Origin: Nocardia alni
GTDB lineage: Bacteria; Actinomycetota; Actinomycetes; Mycobacteriales; Mycobacteriaceae
Reading direction: 5' to 3'
Length of the DNA stretch: 64,000 nt
NCBI RefSeq assembly: GCF_019038435.1
Contig: NZ_JAGPOX010000004.1
Location: forward strand, 84,046 to 148,045
The notes beneath the pieces were generated by a model. That model worked only from the letters and a program-made list of their open reading frames with translations. It made no database searches and was not told the origin of the DNA. Shown piece after piece: positions 42,940-50,446 of this stretch (positions are counted from its first letter, which is position 1; the number at the start of each line of letters is the position of its first letter). Made by a program: the position numbers and the translations under genes.

Positions 42940-42975
42940 CCCGTGCCTCGCTCCCGATGGTGAGCGAGGCACGGG
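42940..42975. terminator. Terminator hairpin after P450
   Basis: 14-bp perfect stem CCCGTGCCTCGCTC (42940-42953, 42962-42975) with an 8-nt loop. Confidence 0.8.
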
Positions 42976-43072
42976 ATCACGAATGCCCGGAATCGTCTCG
43001 CACGGTGTGCCCGGATGCGGTATATCTGCGTGGTACGGATGTTCGGATACCAACGTAGAGGGAGAATTTGCC

Positions 43073-43885
43073 GTGTCGGACGGTCCCATCGACCTGCGCA
43101 CGGACGTGCCGCACTCGGCCCGGATGTACGACTACTTTCTCGGCGGCAAGGACAACTACCAAGCCGACCGCGATGCCGCGGAGAAGGCGTTGCAGGAGTT
43201 CCCCGCGGTCCGGGTGACAGCGCGTACCAACCGCGACTTCATGCGCCACGCCACGCGCTACCTGGCAGGGCAGGGCATCCGCCAGTTCCTGGACATCGGC
43301 ACCGGCATCCCGACCGAACCCAACCTGCACCAGGTCGCCCAGGAACTCGCACCCGAATCCCGGGTGGTGTACGCGGACAACGATCCGATCGTGCTCTCCC
43401 ACGCCCGGGCGCGGCTGTTGAGCACACGAGCGGGGCGTACCGCCTACATCGATGCCGACGCCGCGCACCCGGAGTCCATCCTGGCCGCACCGGAACTGCG
43501 TGACACACTGGATCTTTCGCAGCCGGTGGCGGTGTCGCTGATGGCGCTGCTGCATTTCGTGCCCGGCGACGTGTACGAGGTGGTGAACACGCTGATCGAG
43601 TCGCTGGCGCCCGGCTCGTATCTGGCGATGTCGCATGTGACCACCGATTTCGACGAGGGCGACGACGATCCCGACGGCATGGCGCGCCTCCTACAGGTCT
43701 ACATCGACCGCGGAATTCCCGTGCGGCCCCGCACCCGAGCCGAGGTCGCCCGCTTCTTCGAGCGCCTCGAGTTGGTGGACCCCGGAGTCGAGGTGATCCA
43801 CCGCTGGCGCAACGAGGGCATCGAACACCCCCGCAGCCACGACAAGCAGGTGTCGCTCTACGGCGCGATCGGCAAAAAGGTCTGA
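43073..43885 (+). CDS. SAM-dependent methyltransferase (actinobacterial S-adenosyl methyltransferase family)
   Basis: 270 aa. The family opening ARMYDYFLGGKDNYQADRDAAE near 16-37 and SAM-binding FLDIGTGIPTEPNLHQVA near 74-91, then VVYADNDPIVLSHARALL-like segment near 100. This family is greatly expanded in actinomycetes; substrates are unknown. GTG at 43073 chosen because GGAG lies 8 bp upstream; the longer frame from 42983 is not conserved-looking. No operon partner. Confidence 0.88.
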   Translation: MSDGPIDLRTDVPHSARMYDYFLGGKDNYQADRDAAEKALQEFPAVRVTARTNRDFMRHATRYLAGQGIRQFLDIGTGIPTEPNLHQVAQELAPESRVVYADNDPIVLSHARARLLSTRAGRTAYIDADAAHPESILAAPELRDTLDLSQPVAVSLMALLHFVPGDVYEVVNTLIESLAPGSYLAMSHVTTDFDEGDDDPDGMARLLQVYIDRGIPVRPRTRAEVARFFERLELVDPGVEVIHRWRNEGIEHPRSHDKQVSLYGAIGKKV

Positions 43886-43925
43886 CATCTCCTGTCGGCA
43901 CACGCATCCACCTGCCCCGAGTACC

Positions 43926-45086
43926 TTACGGCGTGATGAATACGCCGGTGGCGCCGTCGGAAAACACCACCCCGGTGTCGACCGGCGGTTCGCCGGTGGG
44001 CTCGAGTGCACCGTTCTGCTCCACTCGATAGCTGAACACCTTTTCGGTGCCGCCCGCGCTCAGGGTGTCGATTATGTAGAGCCGCTTGGCATCCGGGCTC
44101 AATACGACTCGGCCGGGGAAATGTCCGGGTTGGCTGGGCGCGGACGCGCCGGGTAGTGGGGCCAGCGAGCCGTTGTCCAGGATCGCGAAGCCGTTCACGC
44201 CCATTCCGGTTGTCTGCGGGAGATACAGGTATCTGCCGTCCGGGGTGATGGCCATGCCGTGCGGGGTTCCCGCGGTCGGGAACCGGCCGATCGGCGTCAG
44301 TGCGCCCGTGGGCGAAATGCTGTATGCCGACACATCATTGGAGCCCTCGTTGGTGATGTAGAGGAACTTCCCGTTCGGGGTCACCGAGGGCAGTGCCGGG
44401 CGCTCGCCCGTGCGTACCTGCGGTCCGGCGAGGGTCAGGCGCCCGTCGTCGCCGATCGCGAAGGAATTCATGGTGGCGCCGATGAAGCTGGGCGCGAACA
44501 GGAATCGGCCGTCGGGTGAGATCGTCGGGATCGACAGGCCGCTCGTGGGCCCCGGGATCGTCGCCGATGCCACCGGGGCGAGCGCACCGGAGGGCTCGAT
44601 CGCATAGGTGCGGACCTCGTTGGTCACCGAGCCCATGGTGGCGAACAACCACCGTCCGTCGGGGCTCACCACCGCTCCCACGATCGGCTGTCCCGGATCC
44701 AGGCGCGCCCCCGCGAGCCGGTCGAACGAGCCATCGGGATTCACTCGAAAACCCTGCAATGTCCCCGAAACCGTATGGGCGACATAGACATAACGATTGT
44801 TCGGGGTGACGGCGACGGTGAGAGTTCCGGTTTCGATGGGAACCGTGGGGCCGGTACCCGACAAACGGTCGCCCGATTCACGCAAGACGCCGAGATTCGA
44901 CGAGCCCGTGCCCCCGACGAGGAGGTAACCGGCGCCGGTCGCGTCCGCGCTCGCCGGCGGGACCGCGACACCGCCCACGGAAACCCCGACGGCTACACCG
45001 ACCGCCGCGGCGAGCGCCGACGTTCGCCGACGCGTCTTGCGGGACACACGGATTTTCCCGGCGCCTGGGATATTCCGATCGTTCAA
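43926..45086 (-). CDS. Secreted lactonase-type beta-propeller, copy 2
   Basis: 386 aa from a TTG at 45086 with GGAGG 5 bp upstream; the ATG 12 bp earlier would contain that SD. Signal sequence RKTRRRTSALAAAVGVAVGV with cleavage near PASA. The body has propeller repeats: TPNNRYVYVAHTVSGT, SPDGRWLFATMG, SPDGRFLFAPSFIG, TPNGKFLYITNEGSND, TPDGRYLYLPQTTG, SPDAKRLYIIDT. Belongs to the YncE/6-phosphogluconolactonase-like group. Its promoter shares the palindrome TGTCCAA-N5-TGGACA with the copy at 55521. Confidence 0.78.
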   Translation of the reverse strand: MNDRNIPGAGKIRVSRKTRRRTSALAAAVGVAVGVSVGGVAVPPASADATGAGYLLVGGTGSSNLGVLRESGDRLSGTGPTVPIETGTLTVAVTPNNRYVYVAHTVSGTLQGFRVNPDGSFDRLAGARLDPGQPIVGAVVSPDGRWLFATMGSVTNEVRTYAIEPSGALAPVASATIPGPTSGLSIPTISPDGRFLFAPSFIGATMNSFAIGDDGRLTLAGPQVRTGERPALPSVTPNGKFLYITNEGSNDVSAYSISPTGALTPIGRFPTAGTPHGMAITPDGRYLYLPQTTGMGVNGFAILDNGSLAPLPGASAPSQPGHFPGRVVLSPDAKRLYIIDTLSAGGTEKVFSYRVEQNGALEPTGEPPVDTGVVFSDGATGVFITP

Positions 45087-45195
45087 GACAACCTCCATTG
45101 GTTCGTCTGCGCGCACTATCAGCTCGGGCGTTCGGCGGCCGATTTCAATCCACCGGACCGCTGCAATGACGGTATGGCCCCGGGTTCACACAGAA

Positions 45196-45213
45196 TGTCC
45201 AAGCTTTTGGACA
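45196..45213. promoter_or_regulatory. TGTCCAA-N5-TGGACA operator, copy A
   Basis: TGTCCAA-GCTT-TTGGACA, a perfect 7-bp inverted repeat, 110 bp upstream of the lactonase start at 45086. The same 18-bp layout recurs at 55469-55486 upstream of another lactonase-type gene. Confidence 0.55.
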
Positions 45214-45258
45214 GCACCGGCGCCCGTTTCCGGCCTCGATCACCGGAGAAATTCGGAT

Positions 45259-46866
45259 TCAGTCGATCCGCAGGGCGCGCAGCCGGTTGTAGAGGGTCGA
45301 GCGACTGACTCCGAGCGCCCGCGCCGCCTGCAGCCGGTTACCGCCCGCTGTCGCGAGCGCCGCGACGATGATCTCCCGCTCGGCCTGGCGCAACGGCGAC
45401 GCCGGTGCGGGACGACCTCGATACGAGGCCGGAAGATCCGAGGGAATGATGTCACCCGCCGACCGCAGGTCGGCGACGGCCGCGACCACCCGTCGCAGCT
45501 CCGCCAGATTGCCCGGCCACGGCTGTTCGGCCAGGATGCGCAGCGTCTCCGCGGTCAAACGGGTGCGTCCGCCGGGGTTCCCCTCGGCGAGCATGCGCTG
45601 GGCGAGTTGCGGGATCTCGTGGCGACGCCGGCGCAGCGGCAGCAGATCGTGCCGCTCGTTGCAGAGCACCACCAGCGGTGCGTGGACGGTCTCGAGGTGA
45701 TCGCCCGGCGTCGAGGTCAGCACGACCTTGCGGCGCGCGGTGCGCAGATATCGGGCCAGCAGTGTCGTCATCTGCTCCGAGAGCAGTTGGATGTTCTCCA
45801 CCACGACCGCCGGCCCCGCGCTGTCGAGCACGAGTTCGGTGTTCGCAGCCCATACCTGCTCCCCCAGCCGCACGATTTCGGTGGCGTCGACGGTGGCCGC
45901 ATCAGTGCCCGCGGCGGTCCGGGCCGCGGTGGTCCGGCCGCTGCCCAATTCCCCGGCAACCAGCAACGGCCACCCCGGCACCTGCCGAACGGGACGTTCG
46001 CCGCGGCGAGTGTCCTGATCGGGAACGATATCGACGAGTACCCCGTGACCGTCGTCCACCAGCACGCACAGCAGCCGGACGGCACGCCCGGAGACCAACG
46101 TCAGCCGGTGGGTCGCCGCACCGTCGAAACGTTTGCCCTCCACACACATCCGCACGGCCGCGTGGTCGGCGGGATCGAGCAGATCCAGGGCGGCGGGTGT
46201 GGCCAGGACCAGTCCCTGGCCGATCGCGACGACCGCCCGCTTCCGGCGGGCCGCCGCCGCTTGGAAGGCATCCAGCAGTTGCCGCTGCGACCGGGACGCG
46301 TCCAGGTGCAGGCGATCTTCGATATCGCGGACCACGCGGCGGGCGAAGGGCGGGAACAGCCGATGGTCGTGCCCGGCGCTACCGCTGATATCGAGGACAC
46401 CCTCCAGCCGGCGGGTGACGGGATTGACGATCGGATGGCCGTAACAGGTGAAGCCCTTGAAAGCCGACATGAAATGCTCTGGCCCCGCCACGAGCAATCC
46501 CCGCCGGATCTCGATCGGGGTGCCCACCGCATTGGCGCCGACCTCGTCCTCGGCGAGCCGGATCCCCGCGACCACGCCGAGGTCGGCCACCGTGCGCAGC
46601 GTCGCCCGATCCGCGCACTGGATATCGACCACGCGGGCGGATTGATCGGCAAGCAGCAGCGTGACCGCGGTGCCCGCGAGTTCGGCCGAGGCCCGCTCGA
46701 GCACCGGCCGCGCCGCACGGGTCAGGCCGGTGTCGACAGCGACCGCCTCCGGATCGAAGCGGGGCGTGACGTTCTCGTCGAGGCCGTTGAGCCGCGACCG
46801 TGACCACGCCGACGCGATATCCGGTCGCACCGGTCGAATGCCGGGATTCGCCGATATCGAAGGCAA
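45259..46866 (-). CDS. AcoR-like GAF/Fis-type regulator with degenerate AAA domain
   Basis: 535 aa. N-terminal GAF-like sensor (ERASAELAGTAVTLLLADQSARVVDI near 55-80, GTPIEIRRGLLVAGPEHFM), central AAA-like part and C-terminal Fis helix-turn-helix (ATAGGNRLQAARALGVSRSTLYNRLRAL). The AAA part has an altered Walker A (GELGSGRTTAAR), Walker B ending VVVEN and no GAFTGA loop, so it cannot activate sigma-54 in the normal way. Start placed at TTG 46866 for its AGGTGG SD; ATG at 46899 is an alternative. Divergent from the PucR-type gene. Confidence 0.82.
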   Translation of the reverse strand: MPSISANPGIRPVRPDIASAWSRSRLNGLDENVTPRFDPEAVAVDTGLTRAARPVLERASAELAGTAVTLLLADQSARVVDIQCADRATLRTVADLGVVAGIRLAEDEVGANAVGTPIEIRRGLLVAGPEHFMSAFKGFTCYGHPIVNPVTRRLEGVLDISGSAGHDHRLFPPFARRVVRDIEDRLHLDASRSQRQLLDAFQAAAARRKRAVVAIGQGLVLATPAALDLLDPADHAAVRMCVEGKRFDGAATHRLTLVSGRAVRLLCVLVDDGHGVLVDIVPDQDTRRGERPVRQVPGWPLLVAGELGSGRTTAARTAAGTDAATVDATEIVRLGEQVWAANTELVLDSAGPAVVVENIQLLSEQMTTLLARYLRTARRKVVLTSTPGDHLETVHAPLVVLCNERHDLLPLRRRRHEIPQLAQRMLAEGNPGGRTRLTAETLRILAEQPWPGNLAELRRVVAAVADLRSAGDIIPSDLPASYRGRPAPASPLRQAEREIIVAALATAGGNRLQAARALGVSRSTLYNRLRALRID

Positions 46867-46880
46867 GCGACACCACCTTG

Positions 46881-46915
46881 TCTCGCTAGTGAGAAGCATT
46901 ATATTTTATACACGA
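46881..46915. promoter_or_regulatory. Divergent regulator promoter with TCTC-N6-GAGA palindrome
   Basis: TCTCGCTAGTGAGA (46881-46894) is palindromic except for one pair. Beside it runs an AT-rich tract with ATTATATTTTATAC (46899-46912), a plausible promoter core between the Fis-type and PucR-type regulator genes. Confidence 0.4.
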
Positions 46916-47085
46916 AATGAAGCAGGTCACATCCAATTCGGCAGAACAGGTGGATGGCCAGCGCCAACGTCCGCGAGCACGAGGTGTCCAAATACCTGAA
47001 CACTCCCCTACCGGCCGCGTCCGTAGTCTCGGGTGACCCGAAGGACAGTCCGGACGCCGGAGATCGACTCCGGGTAGGAGGAGCA

Positions 47086-48177
47086 GTGCCGCAACAACCT
47101 ACCGGCCACGACCTCACTCGCGCCGTGCAGGAATGTCTGGAACTGTCGATCTGCATACTCGCCGGCCAGGAACGCCCCGAGCATCTGCGGCGACTCGAGC
47201 ACGAGGCGTCACGCTGGGCCCTCGACGGCATCCCGATCGATACCATCCTGCGGCTGGTCCACGACGGCGTCCGGCTGGCCCTCGACCTCGTGCCGGATGC
47301 CACCCCCATTCCGGCCGGCCCGGAACACACCGTGGACAACGCCGCGGTCCTGGACCTGCTGACCACGATCACTACCACGGTCGCCGCGGCTTATTCACCC
47401 CAGCCGCACCCCGCCGGGGACGATCGATCGACCCGCGCCCTGGCGTCCGCTCTGCTCAGGGGCCGGCCGACCTCCGCACTGACACGCCACGGCGGGCTCG
47501 ACGTCGCCGACGAGTACTGGGTGCTGGCACTGACCGTGCTGCGATTCCCGGATGCGCTGTGCCCGCGAGCGCCGTCCGACGCCCTCACCGCGGCGCCGAT
47601 GCGCCGGGTGCGTGCCGAACTCACCGATCGATTCCACGGGGCCGCACTGGAAATCCTGTCCCCCGACGGTGGCACCGTGCTTGTGCCGACGGCGCTCGCC
47701 GCGGACCCCGGCCTCGACCCTCTCGTCGCCGACCTCACCCGGGCCGCAGGGATACCGATCGCCGCCGCGGTCATCCGCGCCGAGACCGCGGGCATCCCCA
47801 CGGCCGCCGACCGCGCCCACGAGCTGCTCGACCTGGCATCCCGGCTCGGCATGACCGGATTGCGTCGCTTCGACGACCTGGCGCTGGAATATCAGCTCAC
47901 CCGCCCCGGTCCCGGCCTGGATCAGCTGAGCGCACTGCTCGATCCCCTCGACGACTACCCCGAACTGCTGAGCACGCTGCGGTGTTTCATCGCCAGCGAT
48001 CAGAGCCGCAAGCGCACGGCCACCCGGCTGCATCTGCACCCCAATTCGGTCGACTACCGGTTCAAACGCATCGCCCAGCTCACCGGTCTCGACGTGTCGC
48101 GTTCCGCCGGCCTGTGGTACCTGCGCTCGGCCCTCATCGCCCGCAGCCATCGCCGGCCGATCATCCGAACGTCGTAG
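47086..48177 (+). CDS. PucR/CdaR-type transcriptional regulator
   Basis: 363 aa from a GTG with AGGAGGAG upstream; an ATG at 46954 is possible. N-terminal helical sensor region (about 1-150), GGDEF-like middle, and C-terminal PucR helix-turn-helix (LSTLRCFIASDQSRKRTATRLHLHPNSVDYRFKRIAQLTGLD near 290-331). This family controls catabolic or transport genes for purines, sugars or aromatics. It lies 124 bp upstream of the ribose-type ABC operon on the same strand and is its likely regulator. Confidence 0.85.
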   Translation: MPQQPTGHDLTRAVQECLELSICILAGQERPEHLRRLEHEASRWALDGIPIDTILRLVHDGVRLALDLVPDATPIPAGPEHTVDNAAVLDLLTTITTTVAAAYSPQPHPAGDDRSTRALASALLRGRPTSALTRHGGLDVADEYWVLALTVLRFPDALCPRAPSDALTAAPMRRVRAELTDRFHGAALEILSPDGGTVLVPTALAADPGLDPLVADLTRAAGIPIAAAVIRAETAGIPTAADRAHELLDLASRLGMTGLRRFDDLALEYQLTRPGPGLDQLSALLDPLDDYPELLSTLRCFIASDQSRKRTATRLHLHPNSVDYRFKRIAQLTGLDVSRSAGLWYLRSALIARSHRRPIIRTS

Positions 48178-48262
48178 TCGAATCGGACCGACGCCGGATG
48201 CCGTCGCACTGTGCCCCGAGACACAGTTGTCAGCCACACCACATGACTGACGAGGAGCGGCG

Positions 48263-48304
48263 ATGGAGCGATCACACAACAGGGACGGGCGTGATCGGCG
48301 ATGA
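48263..48304 (+). CDS. Putative 13-codon leader peptide coupled to ABC permease
   Basis: ATG at 48263 with a strong GAGGAG 6 bp upstream encodes MERSHNRDGRDRR and stops in an ATGA overlap with the permease start at 48301. The permease itself has no SD. This layout suggests translational coupling through a short leader rich in Arg codons. The reading is from sequence only. Confidence 0.35.
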   Translation: MERSHNRDGRDRR

Positions 48305-49317
48305 CCGCGACCACGATGGACACCCGCGCGCACATCTCGCCCCGAACCCGGATCGCACGGGTGGAACTGGGCTATCTGGTGCTCGGCATCACGGCGCTGG
48401 TCTGCGTCGTGGGCGGGCTGACGACCCGGAATTTCCTGTCGCTGAACAACTTCACCAGTATCGCGAGCCTGTCGGCGGCATTCGGAATCCTGGCCGTCGG
48501 CGAGGCCGTTGTAATCCTCGGTAAGGGGATCGATCTGTCGGTGGCCGGGATCGGGCTGGGGTCCGCGCAGGCGACCCTGGCGTTCATGAATCGCGGGATG
48601 CCCGAGGGCACGGCGATCATCCTGATGGCCGGGCTCGCGCTGCTGGTCGGCGTGGTCAACGGCGTGCTGATCGCCTACTTCGAGGCGCCGGCGCTGTTCG
48701 CGACCCTGGCCACCGGCATGCTCGCCATCGGCGGGGTCGACCTTCTGTTCCTGAGCCAGAACGTCTACAACGTGCCCGGCGGATCGTGGATCGCGGCGCT
48801 GAGCGACGGTTCGGTGCTCGGCATTCCGCGACCGGTGCTGGTGGCCGCCGCAGTGTTCGTCCTGGCCTGGCTGTTCATCTCCTACACCTCGCCGGGGCGG
48901 CTGATCCGCGCGATGGGTGACAACTTCGACACCGCCCGCGCGACCGGTGCGCCGGTGCGGCCGCTGCAGGTGCTCACCTATGTGATCGCCGCCCTGCTGG
49001 CGGTGCTGGCCGGCTATGTGACGGTGTCGATTCAGGGCAGTGTGCAGACGACGGTGAGTTCGTTCGATCCGATTCTGTTCACGGCCTTGACCGTTGCCGT
49101 CATCGGCGGCGTCTCGCTGTCGGGCGGTCGGGGCACGATTCTGGGCGTGCTCGCGGGTTCGCTGTTCGTCGGCGTGCTGAACAACCTGCTGGTACTGCAC
49201 GGGCTGAGCACCGCCGCGCAAGACCTCATCCGCGGCGCGGTCCTGATCGCCGCCATCGCCGTCGATGCCTGGCTGCATCCGCGCAATGTCGAGACCGAGA
49301 AATCCGGAGAACTGTAA
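48301..49317 (+). CDS. Sugar-type ABC transporter permease (RbsC family)
   Basis: 338 aa, about 8-10 transmembrane helices. Family signature near GEAVVILGKGIDLSVAGIGLG at 67-87, FATLATGMLAIGGV near 135-148, and GRLIRAMGDNFDTARATGAPV near 195-215, the cytoplasmic loop that contacts the ATPase. Works with the binding lipoprotein, the second permease and the ATPase of the same operon. No own SD; start is coupled to a possible 13-codon leader. Confidence 0.9.
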   Translation: MTATTMDTRAHISPRTRIARVELGYLVLGITALVCVVGGLTTRNFLSLNNFTSIASLSAAFGILAVGEAVVILGKGIDLSVAGIGLGSAQATLAFMNRGMPEGTAIILMAGLALLVGVVNGVLIAYFEAPALFATLATGMLAIGGVDLLFLSQNVYNVPGGSWIAALSDGSVLGIPRPVLVAAAVFVLAWLFISYTSPGRLIRAMGDNFDTARATGAPVRPLQVLTYVIAALLAVLAGYVTVSIQGSVQTTVSSFDPILFTALTVAVIGGVSLSGGRGTILGVLAGSLFVGVLNNLLVLHGLSTAAQDLIRGAVLIAAIAVDAWLHPRNVETEKSGEL

Positions 49318-49375
49318 TGCGTTTCACCACAGCACTTTTCATATTCAACACCGCACACAGCAGGAGGGTTCAACG

Positions 49376-50446
49376 ATGAGCCGAAAGAAGATTCTCGCAC
49401 TGGTAACGGCCGCCTTGACGGCGTTCGCCATCGCCGGATGTTCGGTCGACAGGGGTTCCGGTTCCGGCGGGACCGCCTCGGGCGACCCGGCATTCGGCAC
49501 CAATGTCGAGATGAACGCCGCGGTGCAGAAGGCCCACGACGTGATGAAGGGCAAGAAGATAGCCTTCGTCCCGATTCTCTACAAAGGTTATGCGCTGACC
49601 GAGAACTGGGGTTCGACGATGCAGCGGGCCTTCGGCAACCTCGGCGCCGACTTCCGCGTCTACGATTCCAATTTCTCCAGCGACCGGATGATCAGCACCA
49701 TCGACGACCTCATCGCCCGCAAGGCCGCCGATGTGCTCGTGCTGCAGAACCAGGACCTGGGCCTGCTCGACAACGCGATCCAGCAGGCCCAGCGAGCCGG
49801 TATCTACACCGTGGTGCTGAACATGATGTCGACACGGCTCGGGGACGCGTTCATCGGCGTCGACGTCGGGCACGCGGCACGCGCCATCGCCCAACGCGCG
49901 GCCGACGATTGCGGCCATCGCAACGCACCGAAACAGATCGCGGTGATCGACGGACCCGGTAACGACCCGGCGTCGATCCAGTGGGACAAGGGCATCCACG
50001 ATGTGCTCGACCCACTGGGATACACAGTGACCCTTGCCCATTCGCAGTTCCAGAACGCGGTCGCGCAGCAAGCGGCCGAGTCGATGCTGCAGCAGTCGCA
50101 GGGCAAGCTGTGCGGCTTCCTGGTGACCTACGATGTCAACGCGGTGACCGTCGGCCAGACCGTCGCCAACGCGGTCGGCCGCGGCCAGGTGGCGCCGAAT
50201 TCCGTGGGTACCTACACCTTCGACGCCGACAAGAGCTGGTGTGATGCGCTGAAGCAGGGCTTGGTCACCGCCTCGGTCGCCTACGACGTGCAGGGCATCG
50301 GTGAAGCGGCGGCGGTAGCGGCCCAGCAGCTGATCCAGTCCGGCGCCAAACCCGGCAGCAACCACACCGTGTCCTTCGTCTCCGACGCGATGGTCGACAA
50401 GAGCAACGTCGACGACGTCTCCATCGCCTGCTACAAGGGCCAGTGA
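49376..50446 (+). CDS. Sugar-type ABC substrate-binding lipoprotein
   Basis: 356 aa. Lipobox IAGC near 19-22 after a short signal peptide. The mature part has the ribose/galactose-binding (Peripla_BP_4) plan: KIAFVPILYKGYALTENWGSTMQRAF near 61-86, DDLIARKAADVLVLQNQD near 113-130, and VGQTVANAVGRGQVAPNSVGTY. ATG at 49376 with AGGAGGG upstream. Ligand probably a sugar, polyol or glycoside-like molecule, by family. Confidence 0.9.
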   Translation: MSRKKILALVTAALTAFAIAGCSVDRGSGSGGTASGDPAFGTNVEMNAAVQKAHDVMKGKKIAFVPILYKGYALTENWGSTMQRAFGNLGADFRVYDSNFSSDRMISTIDDLIARKAADVLVLQNQDLGLLDNAIQQAQRAGIYTVVLNMMSTRLGDAFIGVDVGHAARAIAQRAADDCGHRNAPKQIAVIDGPGNDPASIQWDKGIHDVLDPLGYTVTLAHSQFQNAVAQQAAESMLQQSQGKLCGFLVTYDVNAVTVGQTVANAVGRGQVAPNSVGTYTFDADKSWCDALKQGLVTASVAYDVQGIGEAAAVAAQQLIQSGAKPGSNHTVSFVSDAMVDKSNVDDVSIACYKGQ

